DNA from: Clostridia bacterium
Lineage (GTDB): Bacteria > Bacillota > Clostridia > Oscillospirales > Acutalibacteraceae
Assembly (NCBI GenBank): GCA_017480265.1
Contig: JAFVAZ010000029.1
Location: 1-13,981, forward strand
Direction of reading: 5' to 3'
DNA: 13,981 nt
Shown here: positions 1-6,704 of the stretch, piece after piece
Layout: the number at the start of each line of letters is the position of its first letter
Numbering within the stretch: the first letter of the stretch is position 1
Notes under the pieces: generated by a model
What the model was told of the DNA's origin: nothing
What the model saw: the letters and a program-made list of their open reading frames with translations, nothing else
Databases searched by the model: none
Position numbers and translations under genes: made by a program

Positions 1-710
1 GAGAGATTCAATTAGGTGCTATACTGGAGGAGATCCTCTCGCCAGAACAATATGAAAAAAACGTGGAAACTAAAAAAGGGAGCAAAAATATAGTAGAATA
101 CGCAGTGAAGCTTCCTGTAGAAAATGGAGATTTTGTATATTTACCTATTGATTCAAAGTTCCCCGGCGATGCATATGGTTGCCTTAGAGATGCCTACGAG
201 GAGGGGAATATGGAAGCAATACAGAAAAGTGTGAAAATACTTGTAGAAACAATCAAAAGAGAAGCTAAAGATATCCAAACTAAATATATAGACGTCCCTT
301 ATACGACCGATTTTGCAATTATGTTTTTACCCTTTGAAGGTTTGTACTCAGAAGTAGTCAACAGGGGATTAATAGAAGTCTTGCAAAGAGAATACCATGT
401 AAACGTAGCGGGGCCCAGCACTATGGCCGCTCTGCTTAATAGCTTGCAGATGGGTTTTAGAACTTTTGCTATCCAGAAGCGTACTAGCGAAGTATGGAAT
501 ATCTTAGGAGCAGTAAAAACAGAATTTGACAAATTCGCAGAAGTTTTAGCGCGCACATTGGATAGATTAAATCAGGCAAGCGGAGAACTAGATAAATTAG
601 TTGGCGTCAGGACAAGGCAAATCCAGAGGAAACTTAAAAATGTAACAAGACTAGATCTTGAGCAAAGCAAATCCATTTTAAATTTATCTGAACCGATCGA
701 TTTAGATTAA
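1..710 (+). CDS. rmuC: RmuC family DNA recombination protein, C-terminal part (5' end outside window)
   Basis: The reading frame is open to the left edge (codons from base 3) and ends with TAA at 708-710, so only the last 235 residues are visible. The GTG at 63 is internal, because the preceding codons already read EIQLGAILEE, the conserved start of the RmuC nuclease-like domain. Further family landmarks follow in order: LPIDSKFPGDAYG, FLPFEGLYSEVV, VAGPSTMAALLNSLQMGFR and KTEFDKFAEVLART. RmuC proteins usually have an N-terminal membrane anchor and a long coiled coil before this domain; both would lie upstream of the window. The family limits recombination between inverted repeats in E. coli and is predicted to be a PD-(D/E)XK-like nuclease; its biochemical activity is poorly defined. 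The family call is near certain, the cellular role is inferred. It converges on the ABC operon, with a hairpin terminator between them. Confidence 0.93.
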   Translation, partial: EIQLGAILEEILSPEQYEKNVETKKGSKNIVEYAVKLPVENGDFVYLPIDSKFPGDAYGCLRDAYEEGNMEAIQKSVKILVETIKREAKDIQTKYIDVPYTTDFAIMFLPFEGLYSEVVNRGLIEVLQREYHVNVAGPSTMAALLNSLQMGFRTFAIQKRTSEVWNILGAVKTEFDKFAEVLARTLDRLNQASGELDKLVGVRTRQIQRKLKNVTRLDLEQSKSILNLSEPIDLD

Positions 711-724
711 GGGAAAAACTTCAA

Positions 725-772
725 AAAAGCAAGTGGGCTAAAAAAATAGCATTGGGCGCCTCACTCGCTTTT
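725..772. terminator. Bidirectional intrinsic terminator between rmuC and the ABC operon
   Basis: An imperfect hairpin pairs AAAAGC-A-AGTG-GGC (725-738) with GCC-T-CACT-C-GCTTTT (758-772), with one A/C mismatch, one bulged T and a 19-base loop. On the plus strand it ends in TTTTG after rmuC. On the minus strand the complement ends in TTTTTTGAAG after the gldG-like gene, so it can serve both convergent genes. Confidence 0.65.
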
Positions 773-839
773 GTCATTAATAATCAAATTTTCTGCTTAG
801 TATAGATTTATATGCTGGCTTTAGATGTACGGGTAAAGT

Positions 840-2345
840 CTATTTATTCTTTCTTTTGATGAATACGATTATGCCTATAGATAAAATTGATAACGGAAGA
901 ATCAATGTAACAATGAAGCCTATTAAATTTGCTTGATTAGAATTTATCCCCAGTTCATTGCTTTTTAAAGATTTAGATTCAATTATAATCCCAGTATTTT
1001 CTCTGTTTACCAGAACATTTATAGCATTTACAAAATATTGAGAATTATTTAAAGACGTAGCAGATAAGTAATCTTCTGCCAAAGCTAAATATGACCCCAA
1101 CAATAAAACGCGCGAAGGTTTATTCCCTTGGCTATCGGCATTTTCCCCTCTGGATGAAACCACGCACGAAGGTATAGGACCGGAAATATGTGCCTTAAAA
1201 TCAAAATCTTTAGCAGCATCTGTAGGGACAATGCCGGAAGTCTCAGAATATTGCAGTAAAGTTGACGCATTTTCATTAGCGTTCAAAATTTCTATAGGAC
1301 GGCAGATCGGTACCAGCACAGGGGTTCCTGCAGATTTTAAGTTTTCTGTATATTTTGAATCTACATATTCGTTTACTGCCTCAAAAAGCGTCATATTAGT
1401 TGTCAATTTTTTATTATCTGTCTCAAATATAAGCCCGGCACCTATTTTTACGTCATATTTTGCTAGGAGGGTATCTATATTGGGGCATGATTTTAATTTA
1501 GGGTTAGCAAAAAAGATTAAATCTGTATTATTTGAGTTTAAGTGATTTTCAATTTTTTCTACACCTGTTTTGTCTAAGTCTCGCTCTGGGCCAAAAAACA
1601 AGATGCAACTTGAATCCTCGGGAATATTTTCAGTCAACATGGAAACTTCAACCACATTGTAATTATTTTTCTTCAAAAGATTTGCAAACGCAGAATAATC
1701 TTGCTCCCCGTAGCCCTTCAAGACCGAGATTATAGGTTGATTTTCAGAAGTTACATAAATTATTGCCGAAGTAAGCTCCTGCTCAGCCTTAGAAGCTGTG
1801 ATACCGGACCTGCCGTAATAATTATAACTCACATCAAATATATCATTTATAGAAATAACTTTATATTTCTCTTGGCATTTTACAACTATGCTGTTAGTGT
1901 CCAATTTTTCATTTTGATAATTGTTTTGAAGGTAAGATGGATTTTTCTCGACATCTATATAATTAATTTTAATTTTAGGTGAAAATTTTTCGTACTGCTT
2001 TAGCACAGTATTAGCTTGTTTAAAATATTCATTGCTTTCAGAAAAAGTCTTTTCATCGTTTAAAAGATCTATCTCCACTTCTTTTTCTAAGCTCTGAATA
2101 AAGTTTCTAGATTGATCTGTCAGCGTAAAAATTTTGCTATCCGTCAAATCCCAGCTCAAAGGGAACTTGGCGCTCAAAGCTGATACTGCTACATTTAGGA
2201 GCACAAAGCTTATAATTATAGCTGCCGTTATACTGCTTGCTATGCTCCCTCTTTTGAGTTTTCTATTTTTAAAAATAGCACTTACTCTCTGCGATATTTG
2301 CAAATTTAATTTAAAACTTTTACGATTTTTTTCCCTTTTTTTCAT
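840..2345 (-). CDS. GldG-like ABC exporter auxiliary protein
   Basis: 501 residues. There is a basic N-terminus, one membrane helix at about residues 34-58, a long extracytoplasmic region of about 410 residues and a second helix at about 474-496 followed by KRKNK. The motif SWDLTDSKIFTLTDQSRNFIQSL just after the first helix is typical of the GldG / ABC_transp_aux family, whose members sit beside an ABC-2 ATPase and permease. Such proteins are thought to form the outer part of an exporter; the substrate is unknown (in Bacteroidetes GldG belongs to the gliding machinery, which is not implied here). ATG at 2345 is preceded by AAGGAG at 7 bases spacing. The gene starts 38 bp after the permease stop and is the last gene of the operon. 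Clostridial operons of this type often have a further DUF4340 gene after it; here the next gene is convergent rmuC. Confidence 0.85.
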   Translation of the reverse strand: MKKREKNRKSFKLNLQISQRVSAIFKNRKLKRGSIASSITAAIIISFVLLNVAVSALSAKFPLSWDLTDSKIFTLTDQSRNFIQSLEKEVEIDLLNDEKTFSESNEYFKQANTVLKQYEKFSPKIKINYIDVEKNPSYLQNNYQNEKLDTNSIVVKCQEKYKVISINDIFDVSYNYYGRSGITASKAEQELTSAIIYVTSENQPIISVLKGYGEQDYSAFANLLKKNNYNVVEVSMLTENIPEDSSCILFFGPERDLDKTGVEKIENHLNSNNTDLIFFANPKLKSCPNIDTLLAKYDVKIGAGLIFETDNKKLTTNMTLFEAVNEYVDSKYTENLKSAGTPVLVPICRPIEILNANENASTLLQYSETSGIVPTDAAKDFDFKAHISGPIPSCVVSSRGENADSQGNKPSRVLLLGSYLALAEDYLSATSLNNSQYFVNAINVLVNRENTGIIIESKSLKSNELGINSNQANLIGFIVTLILPLSILSIGIIVFIKRKNK

Positions 2346-2383
2346 TCAGATTCTCCTTCATAGAGTAAATTTTTTTGTATTTA

Positions 2384-3088
2384 TCAATCCCACCGCTTTT
2401 TTTCAAATACTCTAACTGTTAAAAATAAGAAAATAGCACATACACTCAAGAAAAATACGACATCTGAAAAATTGATTATCCCCAAAGTGAAATTATCATA
2501 CCTCGACATAAAAGAAAGATCAGAAAAAATATTGCTGATAAACTTAATCTGTATGATATGAGATAACGTATCAAATAGCAGTATAAATAAACCTACGCCT
2601 ATACAGCTGATCGCAGAAATTATTTGATTTTCTGTTAAAGAAGATAAGAAAATTCCTATTGATATCAAAGTGGCACTTAATAAAAATAGGCCTAAAAAAT
2701 TCCCTAAAACTGAAGCTACATTGACTTGTGTGAAAAAAGCTATAATAACTGCAAACAATAAATTTATAGATATACAAATTGAAAAGATCGATAATGAAGC
2801 TACAAACTTACCCAAAACTACAGAATAAAGCTTCACCGGCGAAGTGAAAAGAACTACGTCTGTCTTCTGCTTTTTTTCTTCGCTGAAAACTCTCATTGTC
2901 AAAATAGGAATTAAGAAAATGGTTATTATGAAAATATTGCTAAAAGTATAAGAAAGATTTGACGAATTTGCGATCAAGCAAGTTACATAAAAATAAAACC
3001 CAGCAAACGCAAAAAACGCTGCCAATACTATATACCCTATGGGTGAAGTAAAATAAGAATTAAACTCTCTCTTTATTATAGCTTTCAT
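2384..3088 (-). CDS. ABC-2 type transporter permease (GldF-like)
   Basis: 234 residues with six likely membrane helices at about 15-39, 49-66, 88-119, 126-150, 155-177 and 207-228. The start KREFNSYFTSPIGYIVLA and the segment LTMRVFSEEKKQKTDVVLFTSPV are hallmarks of the ABC-2 / GldF permease group; the latter is the cytoplasmic coupling region after helix 2. The protein should form the membrane channel for the ATPase encoded just upstream. Its ATG overlaps the ATPase stop in an ATGA arrangement (3085-3088), with GAGGAGG placed 7 bases before the ATG inside the ATPase gene, so translation is very probably coupled. The exported substrate cannot be read from sequence. Confidence 0.9.
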   Translation of the reverse strand: MKAIIKREFNSYFTSPIGYIVLAAFFAFAGFYFYVTCLIANSSNLSYTFSNIFIITIFLIPILTMRVFSEEKKQKTDVVLFTSPVKLYSVVLGKFVASLSIFSICISINLLFAVIIAFFTQVNVASVLGNFLGLFLLSATLISIGIFLSSLTENQIISAISCIGVGLFILLFDTLSHIIQIKFISNIFSDLSFMSRYDNFTLGIINFSDVVFFLSVCAIFLFLTVRVFEKKRWD

Positions 3089-4098
3089 TTCGGTGCCTCC
3101 TCATTTTTATCATACTTCTTCGCTGTGCTTTCTTTTTGCTGCAGCCCTTTATTCATTGCAAAATTAGCGTCATCGCTTGTCAACTGCAAGAAGATATCTT
3201 CTAAATTCGTCTCTTCTAATTTCATCAATAGAATGGGGAATCTATTTTTTGCACATATATCAAATATATCTTTCCTTATATTTATATCTCTACCGGCATT
3301 TACGGTGAATTCATAAATATCCTCGGATACCTCTTTTCCCATAGAGACCGATTTTATCCCTTTGATATTTGAAAGTAGCGACCGTATTTTTGTTTTTTCT
3401 CCTTCTATTTGCACTAAGATTTTATTTTTATCAGAAAAATTTTCAGATAAATTCTTGGAGGTATCATCAGCTACAATCTTACCATTATTGATGACGACTA
3501 TCCTATCGCAAAGAGCTTGCACTTCCGACAAAATATGGGATGATAAAATCACTGTGTGATTTTTGCCCAGCTTTTTTATAAATTCACGCAATTCTGTGAT
3601 CTGCTTAGGGTCCAACCCTACCGTAGGTTCATCCAAGATCAAGACTGGAGGATAGCCAACCAGAGCCGCCGCAAAACCGATCCTTTGTTTATAGCCTTTA
3701 GAAAGATTTTTTATAATCCTATCTTTTACATCAAGTATATCTAAAAGATTGCATATTTCATACAAATGCTCTTTTTTATTAAGTTTGATTCTTTTTAATT
3801 CATAAATAAATTCAAGGTACCTATATACCGGCATATCCAAGTAAAGGGGCGGGATCTCCGGCAGGTAACCTATCTTACTTTTTGCTCTGATAGGATTTTC
3901 AAAAATTTCAGCTCCATCTATAGTTACCGTACCTTCATCGGCCGATAAATACCCTGTTATGATATTCATTGTAGTAGTTTTTCCAGCTCCATTTGGGCCC
4001 AAAAAGCCGAGGATCTCCCCTTTGTTTACGGAGAAATTTACACTGTTCAATGCAATTTTATCCGCATATTTTTTGCATAAATTCTTAACTTCTATCAC
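3085..4098 (-). CDS. ABC transporter ATP-binding protein, ABC-2 exporter type
   Basis: 337 residues from GTG at 4098. Visible ATPase motifs: Walker A GPNGAGKTT (about residues 34-42), a GYLPE segment at the Q-loop position, signature LSKGYKQR (132-139), Walker B VLILDEPT (152-159), and switch histidine in SSHILSE (H188). A C-terminal domain of about 110 residues follows, ending in the LEETNLEDIFLQLT motif common in exporter ATPases. An upstream TTG at 4110 is in frame, but AAGGAG lies directly against it with no spacer; the GTG gives the usual family start MIEVKNLCKKY and sits about 7 bases after the extended site AAGGAGTTGAT. This is the first gene of the three-gene exporter operon and energises the GldF-like permease. 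Substrate unknown. Confidence 0.92.
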   Translation of the reverse strand: MIEVKNLCKKYADKIALNSVNFSVNKGEILGFLGPNGAGKTTTMNIITGYLSADEGTVTIDGAEIFENPIRAKSKIGYLPEIPPLYLDMPVYRYLEFIYELKRIKLNKKEHLYEICNLLDILDVKDRIIKNLSKGYKQRIGFAAALVGYPPVLILDEPTVGLDPKQITELREFIKKLGKNHTVILSSHILSEVQALCDRIVVINNGKIVADDTSKNLSENFSDKNKILVQIEGEKTKIRSLLSNIKGIKSVSMGKEVSEDIYEFTVNAGRDINIRKDIFDICAKNRFPILLMKLEETNLEDIFLQLTSDDANFAMNKGLQQKESTAKKYDKNEEAPK

Positions 4099-4105
4099 TT
4101 TATAA

Positions 4106-4116
4106 ATCAACTCCTT
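4106..4116 (-). promoter_or_regulatory. Extended ribosome binding site that decides the ABC ATPase start
   Basis: The minus strand reads AAGGAGTTGAT, close to the anti-Shine-Dalgarno complement AAGGAGGTGATC. It lies 7 bases before GTG 4098. It covers or touches the alternative TTG at 4110, so that codon cannot be the start on the same site. Confidence 0.65.
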
Positions 4117-4198
4117 GAAAATTTAAATTTATTTATATAAAAATATCTCTGCTCCATCATTATCTATTCAGACGCAAAAAACTATTCACTTATAGTAG

Positions 4199-4227
4199 AT
4201 GATACAACCTTAAAATTTTGAGGTCAA
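4199..4227 (-). promoter_or_regulatory. Sigma-A promoter of the ABC exporter operon
   Basis: The minus strand carries TTGACC (4227-4222), a 17 bp spacer and TATCAT (4204-4199), each box one base from consensus. Transcription would start near 4192, giving a leader of about 95 bases before GTG 4098. It begins just 12 bp after the exonuclease III stop, so the exporter has its own promoter. Confidence 0.75.
4207..4224. repeat. 18 bp imperfect palindrome inside the ABC-operon promoter spacer
   Basis: The plus strand reads ACCTTAAAATTTTGAGGT; only the fifth position and its partner do not pair. It lies almost exactly between the -35 and -10 boxes, where a bound dimeric repressor would block polymerase. 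It lacks the T-run needed for a terminator of the upstream exonuclease gene. Operator function is an inference. Confidence 0.4.
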
Positions 4228-4238
4228 GCGATTTGGTT

Positions 4239-4994
4239 TTAAAAATTCATAATCAGTTCCACAGGGCAGTGGTCACTGCCCAAAACATCCGCATGCACTA
4301 TGGAATCTATTATGTAATTTTTGATCTTTTCTGAAACTAAAAAATAGTCGATGCGCCACCCTGCATTATTTTTGCGGGCATTGAACATATACGACCACCA
4401 AGTATAAACTCCGGTTTTCTGCGGGTATAAAGCTCTAAATGAATCCACAAAGCCCGCCGATAAAAGTTCAGTCATTTTTCCTCTCTCTTCTTTGGTAAAT
4501 CCGGCATTTCCTACATTCGTCTTAAAATTTTTCAAGTCAATCTCATTATGCGCTACATTCATATCGCCACATATTATTACAGGTTTTACCTTATCTAGAC
4601 CGCAAACGTAATTTCTAAAGGAATCTTCCCAATTCATGCGGTAATCTAGCCTAGTCAATTCCCTTTGTGCATTTGGCACATAGACATTTACGAGGAAGAA
4701 ATTTTCATATTCGCAGGTTATAACGCGCCCTTCCTCATCATGCTCTTTTATATTTATCCCATAAGTAACATTGATAGGTCTAATCTTTGAAAAAACTGCA
4801 GTGCCAGAATAACCCTTCTTTATGGCACTATTCCAATATTCTGAATATCCCGGGAAGCTGAAATCCGCTTGTTCTCTTTGCATTTTTGTTTCTTGTATAG
4901 AAAATACATCCGCTTTAGAATTATTCAAAAACTCAACGAAGCCTTTCTTCATGCAAGCCCTCAAGCCATTTACATTCCATGAAATTAGTCGCAT
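4239..4994 (-). CDS. exoA: Exodeoxyribonuclease III (AP endonuclease, Xth/ExoA family)
   Basis: 251 residues, the normal full length for the family. Exonuclease III-type enzymes cut DNA at abasic sites and remove 3' blocking groups in base excision repair, using a divalent metal. Key residues are in place: N7 in SWNVNGLRA, E35 in IQETK, Y105 in NVYVPNAQ, D144 and N146 in CGDMNVAH, the WRIDYFLVS motif near residue 220, and D241-H242 in GSDHCPVEL at the C-terminus. ATG at 4994 is preceded by AAGGAG at 9 bases spacing. It lies 67 bp after nudF on the same strand; I find no terminator or good promoter in that gap, so co-transcription with nudF is likely. No clear terminator follows it before the ABC promoter. 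Confidence 0.96.
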   Translation of the reverse strand: MRLISWNVNGLRACMKKGFVEFLNNSKADVFSIQETKMQREQADFSFPGYSEYWNSAIKKGYSGTAVFSKIRPINVTYGINIKEHDEEGRVITCEYENFFLVNVYVPNAQRELTRLDYRMNWEDSFRNYVCGLDKVKPVIICGDMNVAHNEIDLKNFKTNVGNAGFTKEERGKMTELLSAGFVDSFRALYPQKTGVYTWWSYMFNARKNNAGWRIDYFLVSEKIKNYIIDSIVHADVLGSDHCPVELIMNF

Positions 4995-5061
4995 CCTCTG
5001 CTTCTCCTTAATCTATTACCCCACGCTTGCATCCCACAGTAAAACGTAAAGCTACTGCATA

Positions 5062-5613
5062 TTACCTATTACGGTTTTTAAGCAAATAATTATATGCCTT
5101 TATGACGCCTATTTGTGTTTTTGCATCTTCGATTTCATTATTTAAAACCATACTGTATGCTTTATCTACCGGTATCTTGACGACTTCTAAAAATTCATCT
5201 TCATCCGGGCAAGTCTCGCCAAATTCTTTAACACTGCACAAAAACAAAAATATCTCTTCTGAAGAATACCCGGGACTCATATACATTTTCCCCAAATTTA
5301 CATAGTTGACGCCTATTGCACCTGTTTCTTCTTTAAGCTCTCTTTGGCTATCAGATATTGGGTCATCTTTGCCGTTTTCTAGTTGTCCCGCAGGTAATTC
5401 TAAAATTACCTTTGAAAATGGGCATCTAAATTGTTTAACAAAAATGAACTCGTTCTCCGCTGTGATAGCTGCAATGCACACAGCGCCGCTATGCTTAACA
5501 ACCTCTCTTGTCGCACTTTTTCCATTTGGAAGCTCTACTTCCACTTCTTCTACTTGCAAAATTTTTCCTTTAAATTTCACGTCGTTTTTCAATGTTTTTT
5601 CATACATATCCAT
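5062..5613 (-). CDS. nudF: NUDIX hydrolase, ADP-ribose pyrophosphatase (NudF-like)
   Basis: 183 residues from ATG 5613, matching the family length. The enzyme is expected to split ADP-ribose into AMP and ribose 5-phosphate in the cytosol. The protein follows the B. subtilis NudF pattern closely: YEKTLK start, VELPNGK..TREVVKHSGAV at 26-45, VKQFRCPF at 59-66, LELPAGQLE at 71-79, catalytic helix RELKEETG at 91-98, and MSPGYSSE after it. The NUDIX box is slightly odd: G76 is followed by six instead of five residues before the acidic position, which is D83 instead of E, then the usual seven to R91-E92. The frame is open further up to a TTG at 5697, but that codon lies within the -35 box of the gene's promoter, so it cannot be translated from that transcript. 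GGGGAGG lies 11 bases before ATG 5613. Probably the first gene of a nudF-exoA unit. Confidence 0.9.
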   Translation of the reverse strand: MDMYEKTLKNDVKFKGKILQVEEVEVELPNGKSATREVVKHSGAVCIAAITAENEFIFVKQFRCPFSKVILELPAGQLENGKDDPISDSQRELKEETGAIGVNYVNLGKMYMSPGYSSEEIFLFLCSVKEFGETCPDEDEFLEVVKIPVDKAYSMVLNNEIEDAKTQIGVIKAYNYLLKNRNR

Positions 5614-5624
5614 CTGAAAAAGAG

Positions 5625-5631
5625 CCTCCCC
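5625..5631 (-). promoter_or_regulatory. Ribosome binding site of nudF
   Basis: The minus strand reads GGGGAGG, 11 bases before ATG 5613 and 17 before the next in-frame ATG at 5607. The spacing is slightly long but it is the only purine-rich site near, and it supports the shorter start over the upstream TTG. Confidence 0.6.
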
Positions 5632-5668
5632 TAAGTTGCGCAGAAAGTATAAATTTTTATTTTTTATC

Positions 5669-5697
5669 ATTATAATTAAAAAGTTTAAAATTTGCAA
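5669..5697 (-). promoter_or_regulatory. Sigma-A promoter of nudF
   Basis: TTGCAA (5697-5692), a 17 bp spacer and a perfect TATAAT (5674-5669) on the minus strand. Transcription would start near 5662, about 50 bases before ATG 5613. For the divergent M14 peptidase gene I see no equally good promoter in this gap. Confidence 0.8.
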
Positions 5698-5739
5698 TAA
5701 AATTAGATCCCACCATTTTGCTTAAGAAGGAGACTGTTC

Positions 5740-6645
5740 ATGGGTAATTTATCATTCGATTTAGATTATCTAGACCAAAACAATCGAGAACATTTAATAA
5801 AAGCCATCGCAAAAAAGTATGCATTCCTAAAGCTAGAAGTATTAGGAAAGAGCTATTGCGAAAGGGATATTCATTGCATAAAAATAGGCAATCCACAAAA
5901 TGCCTGCTTGTTAGTCGGGGGCTTCCATGGAATGGAGTGGCTGACATCCCTTTTACTTCTTCGCTTTGTAGAGCGGCTCGCGGACTCTATAAAATACAAT
6001 TATCCACTATACGGTATAAATTTACAAAAGCTGCTTGCTAAAAAAGGGGCACAAATCGTGCCTTGTATAAACCCCGACGGGACAGAAATAAGCATCCGCG
6101 GAGCAAAAAGCGCCAATAAGTATCGAGATTTAGTAGAAAAAATTTCACGCGGGAATACTTCTAATTGGCAAGCAAACGCTCGTGGAGTGGATATAAACCA
6201 TAACTTTGATGCAAAGTGGGAAGAGCTGCACTCGCTGGAGCAAAAAAATGGCATAACCGGTCCCGCTCCTACTAGATTTGGAGGGAATAACCCAGAAAGC
6301 GAACTAGAAACGCAAATCTTAACCGATCTATGCCGAAAAGGCGCCTACCGCCACGCTATTGCTTTCCATAGTCAAGGGGAAGAAATCTACTGGGATTTTG
6401 ATAATCGCCAACCTGAAAATTCTCACTTAATGGCGCATATACTCTCGCAAACTAGCGGATATGCTTTGTCCGAACCCGAAGGATTAGCTGTAGGCGGGGG
6501 ATTTAAAGACTGGTTTATAGAAAAATTCAACCGTCCTGCTTTTACCATAGAAATAGGAAAAGGTCAAAATCCTTTACCCATAAGCGAATTTAATAACATC
6601 TACACCAAACTCGGAAAAATGCTGGTCTTTAGTATTATTCTATAA
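5740..6645 (+). CDS. M14 family zinc carboxypeptidase, gamma-D-glutamyl-diamino acid endopeptidase-like
   Basis: 301 residues with a complete M14 active site: zinc ligands H63 and E66 in GGFHGMEW and H210 in AIAFHSQG, catalytic E271 in FTIEIGKG, and the substrate-pocket motifs PCINPDG (108-114) and ARGVDINHNFDA (147-158). DINHNF instead of the DLNRNF of digestive carboxypeptidases, and GPAPTRFGGNNPESELET, point to the bacterial branch that cleaves the gamma-D-Glu to diamino-acid bond of cell-wall peptides. There is no signal peptide, membrane segment or LysM domain, so it probably acts in the cytosol, for example on recycled muropeptides; that role is inferred. ATG 5740 has AAGGAG 7 bases upstream. 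It is divergent from nudF and convergent with the solute-binding protein gene; no operon partner. Confidence 0.88.
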   Translation: MGNLSFDLDYLDQNNREHLIKAIAKKYAFLKLEVLGKSYCERDIHCIKIGNPQNACLLVGGFHGMEWLTSLLLLRFVERLADSIKYNYPLYGINLQKLLAKKGAQIVPCINPDGTEISIRGAKSANKYRDLVEKISRGNTSNWQANARGVDINHNFDAKWEELHSLEQKNGITGPAPTRFGGNNPESELETQILTDLCRKGAYRHAIAFHSQGEEIYWDFDNRQPENSHLMAHILSQTSGYALSEPEGLAVGGGFKDWFIEKFNRPAFTIEIGKGQNPLPISEFNNIYTKLGKMLVFSIIL

Positions 6646-6652
6646 TTGGATC

Positions 6653-6678
6653 AAAGCCGCAGGGAGATCGTGCTTTTT
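6653..6678 (+). terminator. Possible intrinsic terminator after the M14 peptidase gene
   Basis: AAAGCCG (6653-6659) pairs with CG-GCTTT (6669-6676, one bulged T) around a 9-base loop, followed by TTG and further T-rich sequence. The stem is short, so efficiency is uncertain. Confidence 0.4.
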
Positions 6679-6704
6679 GTTGTTAGTTTCCTTGTACATC
6701 GCGG

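Noticed and set aside
3125..3744. Plus-strand open frames opposite the ABC ATPase gene
   Set aside because: They are antisense shadows of a gene with full Walker A, signature and Walker B motifs; no ribosome binding sites or family features.
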